Shown: positions 45,712-54,540 of the stretch, piece after piece | Layout: each line of letters opens with the position of its first letter | Position numbering within the stretch: position 1 is the first letter of the stretch | Source: Desulfocapsa sp. | GTDB lineage: Bacteria; Desulfobacterota; Desulfobulbia; Desulfobulbales; Desulfocapsaceae | Direction: 5' to 3' | NCBI GenBank assembly: GCA_030145625.1 | Contig: JAQYVF010000021.1 | Span: 1 to 60,737, forward strand | Length of the DNA stretch: 60,737 nt | The notes under the pieces: generated by a model | The model's database searches: none | Seen by the model: only the letters and a program-made list of their open reading frames with translations | Told to the model about the DNA's origin: nothing | Translations under genes and position numbers: made by a program

Positions 45712-46483
45712 TTCCCTCTCCTTCTTTCTGCCGGGCTGCCAGTTCAAATGCCAGCCTATCATAAGCCTGCACAGCAAGGGTATCCTGCTTCAATAAAGCC
45801 ACCGGGATGGCACGCATCGAAGCCTGTTCAAAACTGAGCAGCAGAGGAATAAAGGTTCGAAAAAAAATTTCCTGAGGAAAGGCCTCCTGTATTGTCTCAC
45901 TGACCTCTAATGCACAGGGATCAAACTCATTATACATGGTAAGGACCACACCCTCCAGCTGCAGCCTGTGATTTTCCAACTGCCGTGCCTGCTGGATAAA
46001 CTTGAGAAACAGAGGCAGGGTTTTGACCGTGGTAGCCTTACAGGTACAAGGGAGAAGCACGGAATCCACTTCAGCAAAAAGCTGATAGAGACCTTTATTA
46101 AGTCCGGCCTGAGTATCAAGGAGGGTATAATCGTAGCCAACAGAGAGGGCACGAATGGCCTTCCCCAAGTTACCATTTACTGTTTGCTGTTCCAGAAAAA
46201 AGATATCCTCTGTCTCCAGGACACCACTACCGACCAAAGCAAGAGAACGCTTACCTGCCGGAACAACAATATCCTCTTCCTGTAATTCTCCTGTCAGAAG
46301 CTGCACCAATCCTTTGTCAGTAATCCTTTTGAGATTGCTGGCAGCAGCCAGCGCACCTTGAGGGTCACAATCAACCAAAAGTACCTTTTTCCCTAATCCC
46401 GTCAGACTTACAGCCAGATTAAGGCAGGTTGTTGTCTTTCCCACTCCCCCCTTCTGACTGGCAACAGCTATAATTTTGCCCAT
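45701..46483 (-). CDS. ParA/MinD-type ATPase
   Basis: A 260-residue deviant Walker ATPase: MGKIIAVASQKGGVGKTTTC (P-loop 10-17 with the signature Lys11), VLLVDCDPQGAL for Walker A' and YTLLDTQAGLN for the switch region. Such proteins position chromosomes, plasmids, chemoreceptor arrays or pili. No parB or par site adjoins, and the position inside a signalling operon (after a response regulator, before a roadblock gene) points to protein positioning rather than DNA partition. GGGGGGACT precedes the ATG. Confidence 0.88.
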   Translation of the reverse strand: MGKIIAVASQKGGVGKTTTCLNLAVSLTGLGKKVLLVDCDPQGALAAASNLKRITDKGLVQLLTGELQEEDIVVPAGKRSLALVGSGVLETEDIFFLEQQTVNGNLGKAIRALSVGYDYTLLDTQAGLNKGLYQLFAEVDSVLLPCTCKATTVKTLPLFLKFIQQARQLENHRLQLEGVVLTMYNEFDPCALEVSETIQEAFPQEIFFRTFIPLLLSFEQASMRAIPVALLKQDTLAVQAYDRLAFELAARQKEGEGSGE

Positions 46484-46522
46484 AGTCCCCCCTGGATTAC
46501 TCTATTCCCGAATCCATTTTCT

Positions 46523-47428
46523 TTATTCATCGTGACAGCGTATCCTCTTGTTATGAATCGCCTGCAACACCTTCTCCACATTTTTCTCCACAGATTGCTC
46601 CATTGCTGCAACAAGGGCAAAGAATCGAAGAGGAAAACTCCCTTGCAATACATCAATTGCAGAATCATCACACTTCTTGTCAACAAGTTCCAGAAGTGGA
46701 TCAGCCTGTCCGGTCTTTTCCACGGCCATCCTGAGACAATCGACCTCATTGGAAACATTGAGAAGAGCTCTGATAACTGGTATTTCCTGACCGGTTTTCA
46801 CCCCTGGAACTTCCTGATAAGAAACTTCAAAACGACCACGTTCCAAAAGCATCAAACGAAGCAAAGCCTCCATTCCCTCATGAACTCCCTGGCGAACAAA
46901 AACAAGTTCATCGGCGGAAACAATAATTTCACCATCCATGTCAGGGAGTTCAATCCTCCCGGTCCTCGAAGACTGACCCAGATTCTGTAACAGGTCACCC
47001 AGCCCCATTGCCTTCACATCACCACTGAGCGCCGCTTCCTGAACAGGTGCTGCTTTACTCCTGCGTAAAATTGCCTTAATCCTGGCAATCAACTCCGCAC
47101 TGTTATAAGGCTTTGTTACATAGTCATCGGCTCCGAGTTCCAAACCTTTGATCTTCAGGTACTGACGATCAAGACTGGTCAGGAAGAGTACTGGAATGTC
47201 ATTGGTCTGCGGCAGATTGCGCAAGAGCTTAATGGTCTGAAACCCATCAACTTTCGGCATATTGATATCAAGAAGAATAAGGGCTACAGGTTTATTTTGC
47301 AACAAAGCCATGCCCTCGTCACTACTGGCAGCATGAAGGGGAGAAAACCCAGCGAGACGTAGATGCTCACCAAGGATTTCGTGCTGGGCCAAATCATCAT
47401 CTATAATCAAGATTTCCTGTTTATCCAT
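46523..47428 (-). CDS. Response regulator with DUF4388/PATAN-like C-terminus
   Basis: A 301-residue protein. The receiver (1-120) has acidic residues IDDD (9-12), phospho-acceptor Asp54 (LILLDINMPK) and Lys in VTKPY near 105. The C-terminal part begins LSGDVKAMGLGDLLQNLGQSSRTG (split) and continues with strand-rich GRIELPDMDGEIIVSADELV, the pattern of DUF4388/PATAN domains in regulators that act by protein contact rather than DNA binding. The ATG at 47428 overlaps the kinase stop (ATGGATAA), so it should be translated with the preceding kinase, its likely partner. An upstream start at 47515 would add 29 residues of no family value. Confidence 0.83.
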   Translation of the reverse strand: MDKQEILIIDDDLAQHEILGEHLRLAGFSPLHAASSDEGMALLQNKPVALILLDINMPKVDGFQTIKLLRNLPQTNDIPVLFLTSLDRQYLKIKGLELGADDYVTKPYNSAELIARIKAILRRSKAAPVQEAALSGDVKAMGLGDLLQNLGQSSRTGRIELPDMDGEIIVSADELVFVRQGVHEGMEALLRLMLLERGRFEVSYQEVPGVKTGQEIPVIRALLNVSNEVDCLRMAVEKTGQADPLLELVDKKCDDSAIDVLQGSFPLRFFALVAAMEQSVEKNVEKVLQAIHNKRIRCHDE

Positions 47429-50400
47429 TTTCTGTTCCACTCGTTTCAACAGGGAGGCGTATCGTAAAACAACTTCCTCCCTGTTTTCGATTTTTGGCGC
47501 AAACCTCTCCACCATGCAGGGTGATAATATTTTTCACTATATAGAGGCCAAGACCAGCACCCTCCGCACGGACTTCAAAATCGGTTCGTCCCATATAGTA
47601 GCGATCAAAGATATGTGATATTTCTTCTTCGTCAATCCCCTTTCCCCTATCACAGATTTCGACAATTGCAAACCTCTCATCCTGACTATAACAAACCTTA
47701 ATTATCTCATCGTCCGGTGAAAATTTAACCGCATTGGAAAGAAGATTAGAAAAGACCTGATCCATACGCATACGATCAAACAAAAGCGGAACCATCTCTC
47801 CCGTACAACGAAAGTCAAAGAAAATATTGCGTGCAGCAGCAACATGTTTCTGAGTTGTTATACAATCAGCAACAAAAAAATCCAGGCGCTGAGATTCACA
47901 CTCCAGTTGTATGGATCCAGATTCAATACGATAGAGATCGAGGAGCTGATTGATGAAGACCAACTGTTTCTGCCCCTCTTCTTCAATTCGCTTTATATAA
48001 TAGATTTTCTTTTCTTCCGTGAGTGTTAGAAAATATTGCTCAAGGAGTGAAGCATAGCCAATGATGGCGGACAAGGGAGACTTGAGGTCATGAGAAGTCA
48101 CAGCAATCATATCACTTTTCAACTGGTTCATACGGGTTAATTCACGATTCTGTTTCTCCAGCTGTCTTTCATTTTCCTGGAGAACGCGCTCGGTCTGCAG
48201 CCTGGCCAGTTCACTTACGGCAAGGGACTGCAAAACCCTGACAATGACCTGCATACTTGTAGATCGGATGATATCTTTATCATCCATTGCAACAAGAATT
48301 CCGATAATAGTTCCATCCTGCCTGCGCAGAGGAAGCCCCCAACAAGAATTCAAGCCACGTTTCTGCAAAAACAGATCAAAGGGGAAAAACTCACGCAGCC
48401 GTCGAGAAAAAAAGACCTCTCCTTTCTTCACCACCAGCTTACAGGCACTCTCTTTAAGAGAAAACGGCTCCACCTTCTGAAACTTCCCCTGTTCCCAGAA
48501 AACAAGAGGCCGAATTCCCCTGCCATCATCAACCAGCTCACCCACCATAGCAATTTTTGACTTAACCAACACAACAAACTGATGCAACAGAGATTCAAAA
48601 AATTTCTCTCCCGTAAGACCCGAAGTATTATGAACAATGAGCTGCAGGGCACGATCCCTGTGAGTCATTTCCAGCTCCATCTTCTTCTGAGCAGAGACGT
48701 CTCTCAATCTGCCAAGAAAAGACAACTGCCGATCACTCCCCCCTTGCAGACGTTGAACAGTTACCTGCAAAGTGCAATATCTTCCTTCACCATTTGCCAG
48801 GGAGAACTCTTCTGACCATACGTCCTGGGCATGCACATTATTAAAAAATAGTTGCAGAGAACGTGATTGAGAAATAGAGAGAAAGGGAGAAAATAAGATC
48901 TCGATCCCTTTCCCCATCAACTCCTGCGAAGAAAACCCCAAAAGCGCCAGTGCCCCAGGATTCGCGTCTCTAATCACGGCTTTTCGATCAATAAGAAGTT
49001 CAGCCTCTGGGGTACTTCTAAAATTCTGATAAAAAAGGGAGTGTTTTCTGGCAAAAAGCGGTGCCTCATTAACTCCGCGATAGAGGAGTTCATACCAGTC
49101 TTTCTGACTGATAAAAAGCAGCTCAAGAAGTCTTCCCTTCCTAGTTGGCAGGGAAAGGGTAAGAGAAACACCAGCCTGCAGGTCTGATACCTGTTTTTGC
49201 ATTTCATTCCAGACAGAGCTGTCCAGGATATCGCAAAGACTCACGGCAACATCCATACCTGCAAGTTTGCAGATCGCCTCCGCCCCGCTGAGAAATTCAA
49301 AATCCCGGGCAATCCAGGCAAGAGCCCACTGCCTCGGAAGGGAATCACTCTCAGTTATTTCCACATCCTGATTTTTCTGCCCGCTTTCCCTAGCTGTAGA
49401 AATTCGATCAAAAGGATCAGAGACAAAAAAGGCGTAGACATTACTCAGATCACGAATCCAGGAAATATCATACGGCCCCCATACCTCTAACACCGGCAGA
49501 GCAATATCCAGCAATTCAGGGTCAAACAACTTCCCCTTTCCCTTTTCCAACTCGTCCATGGCCTGCTGATGCCGGACACGCCGACCTTCCCGAATATCAC
49601 CCGCCAGGTGATCATAGTGATCGGCTATACCCAGGATACGAGAAACAATGGGAATTTCCTTCCCCTGCAGACCACCGGGAAAACCACTTCCATCCCAATG
49701 TTCGTGGTGAGCCGTCAATTGAGAAGAAAGATGAGAAAGCCCTTCAATCTGAGACACCAGATCAGCAGAGATCTGTGCATGTTGCCGGTAAGTCCCTGAC
49801 TCCTCTGCCGGGAAAAGGCATCTCTGGTTCAATTCGTTCCTGGGCACAGCAATCATTCCGATATCATGGAGTAATCCGGCCCAGAGGACCTGCAATGGAT
49901 CCGCCTCCGGGTGGTTAAGAGATTTGGCAATACGGTGGCTGTAAAAAGCTACCCGGATGGAATGATATCTCTTCTCCACCTCCTTGCTATCGGCTACCTG
50001 GGCAACCAGCCAGAGCAACTGACAAAGCATTTCCTCTACTGATAGAGAATCAAGTCCCGGAAGATGAATATCAATCTCAGAGCAGAGTTCTTCAGTGTGA
50101 ACTACTCCATGGAGAAGAGCAATACTCTCCGGACTGGAAAAAAGTCGCCTCGCAGCCTCGACAATAACCGGAGCCACGCCGGTTGCGGACTGTTTAACGA
50201 TAAAACTACGAACATCCTCCCGCGTAGCTTGTGGATGGGTCCTGGCATAAATATCTAAGAAATCAGCAAGGTGGAGAATACCAGCCTCGGAGGAGATACC
50301 AAGTTTTGACTTGCCTCCGGGAAATCCGGTGCCATCGTAACGTTCGTGGTGGTCGGCCACCCACCCCACCAGTGGTTCAAACGGCTGAAAACTTTTAAGA

Positions 50401-50687
50401 ATTGAGGCGCCACGGGCGGCATGTGCACGCGCCTCAATATCCTGAAAGTTATCCAAGGCATAGTGCAGCACATGATCTTTAAGCCCCATGCCGCCGATAT
50501 CATGAAGAAGCCCGGCAATAAAAAGCTGCGCCGGCTGATCATGATTCAGCAGTCTGGCGATGGCCTGAGAGAGTTGGGCAACCCGCAGTCCATGGTCAAG
50601 CTTAACCCCTTCATCCAGATCCAAGGTCCTGGACAGAAGACAGACCATGTCCAGGAAGAGCCCATGCTTATCAGGAAAGACATACAT
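47421..50687 (-). CDS. Double HD-GYP, PAS, GAF and histidine kinase fusion
   Basis: A 1088-residue soluble sensor with no clear membrane segment. HD-GYP 1: LLHDIGG (HD 62-63), His89, HH 113-114, DGTGFPGG (118-125). HD-GYP 2: LLHDIGM (HD 274-275), His303, HH 327-328, DGSGFPGG (332-339), IADHYDHLAG. Both carry GFP instead of GYP. Residues about 400-550 are unassigned; PAS about 555-675; GAF-like about 680-825; coiled coil about 826-858; HisKA with His866 (SHDLKSPL); ATPase with Asn-box near 981-987, DRGKGI (1013-1018) and GAGLGLYIVK (1043-1052). HD-GYP domains usually hydrolyse c-di-GMP; domain 1 looks more altered beyond its HH. It lies between the ODP-type gene and its likely response regulator. 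The ATG at 50687 has no good ribosome site, so translation may depend on coupling. Confidence 0.85.
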   Translation of the reverse strand: MYVFPDKHGLFLDMVCLLSRTLDLDEGVKLDHGLRVAQLSQAIARLLNHDQPAQLFIAGLLHDIGGMGLKDHVLHYALDNFQDIEARAHAARGASILKSFQPFEPLVGWVADHHERYDGTGFPGGKSKLGISSEAGILHLADFLDIYARTHPQATREDVRSFIVKQSATGVAPVIVEAARRLFSSPESIALLHGVVHTEELCSEIDIHLPGLDSLSVEEMLCQLLWLVAQVADSKEVEKRYHSIRVAFYSHRIAKSLNHPEADPLQVLWAGLLHDIGMIAVPRNELNQRCLFPAEESGTYRQHAQISADLVSQIEGLSHLSSQLTAHHEHWDGSGFPGGLQGKEIPIVSRILGIADHYDHLAGDIREGRRVRHQQAMDELEKGKGKLFDPELLDIALPVLEVWGPYDISWIRDLSNVYAFFVSDPFDRISTARESGQKNQDVEITESDSLPRQWALAWIARDFEFLSGAEAICKLAGMDVAVSLCDILDSSVWNEMQKQVSDLQAGVSLTLSLPTRKGRLLELLFISQKDWYELLYRGVNEAPLFARKHSLFYQNFRSTPEAELLIDRKAVIRDANPGALALLGFSSQELMGKGIEILFSPFLSISQSRSLQLFFNNVHAQDVWSEEFSLANGEGRYCTLQVTVQRLQGGSDRQLSFLGRLRDVSAQKKMELEMTHRDRALQLIVHNTSGLTGEKFFESLLHQFVVLVKSKIAMVGELVDDGRGIRPLVFWEQGKFQKVEPFSLKESACKLVVKKGEVFFSRRLREFFPFDLFLQKRGLNSCWGLPLRRQDGTIIGILVAMDDKDIIRSTSMQVIVRVLQSLAVSELARLQTERVLQENERQLEKQNRELTRMNQLKSDMIAVTSHDLKSPLSAIIGYASLLEQYFLTLTEEKKIYYIKRIEEEGQKQLVFINQLLDLYRIESGSIQLECESQRLDFFVADCITTQKHVAAARNIFFDFRCTGEMVPLLFDRMRMDQVFSNLLSNAVKFSPDDEIIKVCYSQDERFAIVEICDRGKGIDEEEISHIFDRYYMGRTDFEVRAEGAGLGLYIVKNIITLHGGEVCAKNRKQGGSCFTIRLPVETSGTENG

Positions 50688-50705
50688 AGAAAAATGACAG
50701 GCCTG

Positions 50706-51455
50706 TTATTCCGGAATGGGAAAAGAATCTCCCATGAGTTCAACACCGCAGGAAAGGGAATCAATCCAGGAAATGAACCGTTCCACATTCACCTTACCTG
50801 AGATCATGGCCCCATGCTGCGGTGCAATAATTTCAATATCGAGTTGTCTAGCCGTATTCGCCCACATCTTCAGAGGTTGAGAGGAGGCAATGTAACGTTT
50901 ATGAAATCCTTCCATCAACATTACATGAGCATCGAAATTCTCGACAAAATCCTTCTCACCACCAAGGGATGCACCAAGATCTCCAGTGTACAGAATTTTT
51001 GATACCGGGTCATAGAGATGGAAATTTCCGGGCGAATGAAGGAAATGAGCAGGGATAACTTTCAAATCCACACCACCGACAGTCACCACCATTCCCTCAT
51101 CCGGGATTGCTTGAATACGATTAACCACATACTCATCCACTCCGAAATGAGGGATAAAACGCATCCACAGGGCAGAGAGAAGGGCCGCAGCATCGGTGAC
51201 CATGAGCCAGCCATTGGCTGCAGCTATAATATCAGGATCCTGATGCGAAAAAAATAAATACTTTATATCACTGGGTCTGCAGTAGGAAGAGAGCTGGGCA
51301 AATAACTTGGTATAAACTTTATGGCCACCGGGATCGAGAATAATTGCTTCCCCATTATGAATGATAATATGCTGATTGGCCTCCACCATACTTCCAACCG
51401 ACAAATCATTGGCAAAGATACTTTTATGCTCACCCTCTGCGTACAGTTCTAACAT
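50706..51455 (-). CDS. Flavodiiron-like metallo-beta-lactamase (ODP type)
   Basis: A 249-residue protein that matches the beta-lactamase half of flavodiiron proteins without a flavodoxin domain. Candidate iron ligands are His71, Asp73, Asp75 in SHQDPDI, His140 (HSPGN), Asp159 (YTGDLGA) and His214 (APQHGAM); spacing follows the H-x-E-x-D-H ... H ... D ... H pattern, but Glu is Asp and the fourth residue His is Ile. The ODP subfamily binds oxygen at a diiron centre and is tied to signalling in some bacteria, so this may be the oxygen or redox sensor of the operon. AGGAG is 6 nt before the ATG. Confidence 0.82.
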   Translation of the reverse strand: MLELYAEGEHKSIFANDLSVGSMVEANQHIIIHNGEAIILDPGGHKVYTKLFAQLSSYCRPSDIKYLFFSHQDPDIIAAANGWLMVTDAAALLSALWMRFIPHFGVDEYVVNRIQAIPDEGMVVTVGGVDLKVIPAHFLHSPGNFHLYDPVSKILYTGDLGASLGGEKDFVENFDAHVMLMEGFHKRYIASSQPLKMWANTARQLDIEIIAPQHGAMISGKVNVERFISWIDSLSCGVELMGDSFPIPE

Positions 51456-51474
51456 AATGCACTCCTGGATCGAA

Positions 51475-51843
51475 TCAAGAAAGGATAGAGGCTATTTCAC
51501 TGGCAGTACGAGACATATCAAGAAAAATAAGTCCCAGCTTAGCTTCTTTACGAGTAATGACAATGAGAGAGGAGTGGGCGCCGGCATGACTGATGATAAC
51601 ATAACCGTTTTTCCCCTTGACGTAGAGTTGTTCGAGATCACCGCGCTTTAATTCCTGTGCGGTTCTCCCCCCCATGGACAGCATGACAGCACTCATGGCT
51701 GCAATATGATCTTCTTCCATAGATTGGGGCAAAGAGCTGGCAATAATAAGACCGTCTTCGGAAACCACTGCACAAGCTTCAACATCGACAGATGAAGCCT
51801 GCAAATTCGCCAGGGCGGTATTCAAATCATCGGTTCGAGACAT
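51475..51843 (-). CDS. Roadblock/LC7 protein, first gene of signalling operon
   Basis: A 122-residue single-domain protein with the full roadblock layout: helix LNTALANLQASSVDVE, strands ACAVVSEDGLIIASSLP, helix EDHIAAMSAVMLSMGGRTAQEL, strands LEQLYVKGKNGYVIISHAG and SSLIVITRKEAKLGLIFLD. It resembles MglB-type regulators of motility GTPases. AAAGGAG precedes the ATG at 51843. It leads the six-gene minus-strand operon; the ODP gene starts 20 nt after its stop. No MglA-type GTPase is in the window. Confidence 0.87.
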   Translation of the reverse strand: MSRTDDLNTALANLQASSVDVEACAVVSEDGLIIASSLPQSMEEDHIAAMSAVMLSMGGRTAQELKRGDLEQLYVKGKNGYVIISHAGAHSSLIVITRKEAKLGLIFLDMSRTASEIASILS

Positions 51844-51995
51844 AGTAACTCCTTTGACTGGTTGGTGTGATAAAACAAATGAACTTCAGCTATCTTCTTA
51901 TCATTCTGTTTAATATAAAGAGGAATAAATACTGACATCAGGAATAGTTCATAATCCTGATGTGGTAAAATTTCAACTCCATAAACCCTAAAATA

Positions 51996-53195
51996 TCAAG
52001 GAGCTGAAGATATTTTCCTGATATGATTAAGGACAAGAATGGTACAGACGAGGAGAGTGGAAACACAGGCCAGACTGATGTAAACAGCACTGAATCCGAA
52101 GCCTGTCTTGACCAGAGTCACCATTTTCACACTCAATGCGCCAACACCGAAGGTAAGAATAAATTTGAGACCAAATGCCGAACTGTGAACCTTGGGTGGA
52201 CTGAGACGAGCCACCAGGGTATTTTCCAAAGGCTGCATACCTAGAAGAAAAAATGAGTGAATCATGGCAAACAGAATCAGAGGAGTGTCTGTGGTAAAGG
52301 CCATGGCCAGAGCTGCAGGAATGGTAATAAGGTGAAAGATCAGATATCCTTTGCCAAGGTCATAGGATTCCCCCACTCTTCCTCCTACATACTGCCCAAC
52401 CATACCGACCAGATAGATAAGCGATGTTACAAGGGTGGCAAAAAGATTCGGCGAACCAATCTGTCCCGAGAAAACAAGAAATCCCTGATAGAGATCTCTG
52501 TTCTGCAGTTCAAAGTAGGCTGGCAGAGTCACAGAAACACCGCGGTAGACAATGCCGCCCAGAGTCATCGCCAAAAGCAGGACAAGAAATGGAGCAAGAG
52601 AGCGTTTGGGATTACCCTTCTCCTTCCTGACCTGCAAACCGCCTTGACCGTTACGAGCCAGGTAAAGGAGAAAAAGTCCACCGATATTCACCGTCCCAAG
52701 AACCAGATAGACTGCCTCGGCGCCCAAAAAATAATTCACGCTCCCGGCAAGAAGAGGTGCTGTCGCCAATCCAAGATTGCCAAACATGCCGTTGTAGGCC
52801 ATCCCCTGGCTTGTTTTTTCAAATTCCTTAGATATCCACCCCAAACCTGCCGGATGATATATCCCGGAAAAGAGACCGATTCCGGCAAGGGCCAAAGCAA
52901 GAGCAGATGGATTTGACAGGTTCATAGCAGCAAGAAACCCACAGACTCCTGCCCCAAAATAAAATATGGCCAACAGGGGACGGGCTCCGAATCGGTCTGC
53001 CAACAATCCCCAGGGAAGCGCAGTCAGGCCAAAAAGGAGATACATCCAAAATGACAGGGCCAGGGTCTGGCCCATATCCATACCAAGTTTCTCTGAAAGG
53101 GGGAGAAGAATAGCTGGGAAAACCAGCATATTGAAATGGCTCATAAAGTGACCGAAACAAGTCACAGTAAGAATGGAACGTTCGCGAGGAGACAT
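51996..53195 (-). CDS. Major facilitator superfamily permease
   Basis: A 399-residue inner-membrane protein with about twelve hydrophobic segments. The loop between segments 2 and 3 reads GLLADRFGARPLL, the MFS signature G-x-x-x-D-R-x-G, and GIYHPAGLGWISKEF follows segment 5. The shape resembles sugar-phosphate/anion or fosmidomycin-resistance type permeases (FHMSHFNM-like start, here CFGHFMSHFNMLVFPAI). The substrate is unknown. It is separated from the roadblock gene by 152 nt and from coaBC by 34 nt; with coaBC on the same strand it may be cotranscribed. Confidence 0.85.
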   Translation of the reverse strand: MSPRERSILTVTCFGHFMSHFNMLVFPAILLPLSEKLGMDMGQTLALSFWMYLLFGLTALPWGLLADRFGARPLLAIFYFGAGVCGFLAAMNLSNPSALALALAGIGLFSGIYHPAGLGWISKEFEKTSQGMAYNGMFGNLGLATAPLLAGSVNYFLGAEAVYLVLGTVNIGGLFLLYLARNGQGGLQVRKEKGNPKRSLAPFLVLLLAMTLGGIVYRGVSVTLPAYFELQNRDLYQGFLVFSGQIGSPNLFATLVTSLIYLVGMVGQYVGGRVGESYDLGKGYLIFHLITIPAALAMAFTTDTPLILFAMIHSFFLLGMQPLENTLVARLSPPKVHSSAFGLKFILTFGVGALSVKMVTLVKTGFGFSAVYISLACVSTLLVCTILVLNHIRKISSAP

Positions 53196-53229
53196 GTCTA
53201 ACTTAACAGTGGAAAACGAAAAAATGCAA

Positions 53230-54447
53230 TTATTGCATTCTTTTTTCGCTGAGCAGTTGGTTCACTCGGTTCAGAATCAAATCGGCAGTTTCCTCTTTAC
53301 TGGTAAAGGGTAGATTGGAAAAACCGTGCTGATCAAGAAGAATCACCTGATTCGTATCCACCTCATATCCGGTAGATTCACCACTGATATCATTAATGGC
53401 TATGAGATCGAGATTTTTCTTTTTCATTTTTTCCTCTCCAGAGGCATGCAAATGACAGCTTTCTGCTGCAAAACCTACCAGGAGATAGCCATTTTCCTCT
53501 TTTCTCTCTCCAAGTTCCTTGAGAATATCGATGGTCTGTTCCAGCTTCAGAACAAACTCGGCATCTTCTTTTTTGACCTTTTCAGAAGCCACTGTTACCG
53601 GGCGAAAATCGGCTACTGCTGCCGACTTGATAATCACCGAAGAATCATGACAGGAATCCATGACCGCCTGACACATCTCATAGGCCGTCTGCACATGAAT
53701 CAGTTCTACGCCATACGGAGGCTTCAACGAACAGGGGCCGCTGACCAGGACAACCTCGGCTCCACGCCTTTTTGCCATTCGCGCCAGCGCATAGCCCATC
53801 TTACCGGAAGATCGATTGCTGAGAAAACGTGCCGGATCCAGAGCCTCTCGGGTAGGGCCTGCAGTAATCAGAATTTTTTCTCCTTTCAAATCCTGAATAC
53901 TAAGAGCGGCAAGAATCTGCTCACGAACATCCTCCCATTCCGGCAGACGCCCCGGTCCTTCAGTCTTACAAGCCATCATCCCGGAATCAGGTTCTATAAT
54001 CCCATGCCCCAAATCCCTTAATATCTCAACATTACGCTGAGTCGCCGGGTTCATGAGCATACGACTGTTCATAGCCGGAGCCACAAATACCGGCGCATCA
54101 GCTGCCAAAACGGTGGTTGTCAGCAGATCATCGGCAAGACCATACGCGATCCTGGCTATTGTATTGGCTGTAGCCGGGGCAATCAGGAGCAGATCCGCCT
54201 CCGCTCCTAACTGAACATGAGATATTGAACGGGCCTCTTCTGCCGTGAACATATCGCTCAACACAGAACGACCCGACAAGGCGGCAAAGGTTAGGGGGGT
54301 GACAAAACGACAAGCAGATTCAGTCATCACCACAGAGACATCAGCACCTTCCTGGGTGAGTGCACTGACCCAGGAAGCCACTTTGAAGGCAGCAATGGAG
54401 CCCGTCACTCCAATCACAATATTCTTTCCAGCAAATGGACTTTGCAT
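53230..54447 (-). CDS. coaBC: Bifunctional phosphopantothenoylcysteine decarboxylase/synthase
   Basis: A 405-residue two-domain enzyme for the second and third steps from phosphopantothenate toward coenzyme A. The N-terminal flavodoxin-like CoaC domain has GVTGSIAAFK, the conserved PAMNSRM and the active-site lid Cys in GMMACKTEGPGRLPE; the CoaB domain has ITAGPTREALDPARFLSNRSSGKMG (split). The ATG at 54447 with GGGGAG upstream is preferred over the GTG at 54453. coaE is at 33 kb. Confidence 0.94.
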   Translation of the reverse strand: MQSPFAGKNIVIGVTGSIAAFKVASWVSALTQEGADVSVVMTESACRFVTPLTFAALSGRSVLSDMFTAEEARSISHVQLGAEADLLLIAPATANTIARIAYGLADDLLTTTVLAADAPVFVAPAMNSRMLMNPATQRNVEILRDLGHGIIEPDSGMMACKTEGPGRLPEWEDVREQILAALSIQDLKGEKILITAGPTREALDPARFLSNRSSGKMGYALARMAKRRGAEVVLVSGPCSLKPPYGVELIHVQTAYEMCQAVMDSCHDSSVIIKSAAVADFRPVTVASEKVKKEDAEFVLKLEQTIDILKELGERKEENGYLLVGFAAESCHLHASGEEKMKKKNLDLIAINDISGESTGYEVDTNQVILLDQHGFSNLPFTSKEETADLILNRVNQLLSEKRMQ

Positions 54448-54474
54448 CGGCACTCCCCTTTTCTATTCGCCTAA

Positions 54475-54516
54475 AAACAAAAAAAGCATGTCCTGTCTGA
54501 TACGGAACATGCTTTT
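54475..54516 (-). terminator. Intrinsic terminator of the BI-1 family gene
   Basis: On the minus strand AAAAGCATGT (54516-54507) pairs with ACATGCTTTT (54491-54482), followed by TTTGTTTTT. It lies 25 nt after the stop and just before coaBC, so it separates the two transcripts. Confidence 0.85.
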
Positions 54517-54540
54517 CTCACTATTTTTCTGATTCAAAAT

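Noticed and set aside
45701-46483. ParA-like gene as a chromosome or plasmid partition locus
   Set aside because: No parB, no clustered par sites and no origin genes are nearby; the operon context is signalling.
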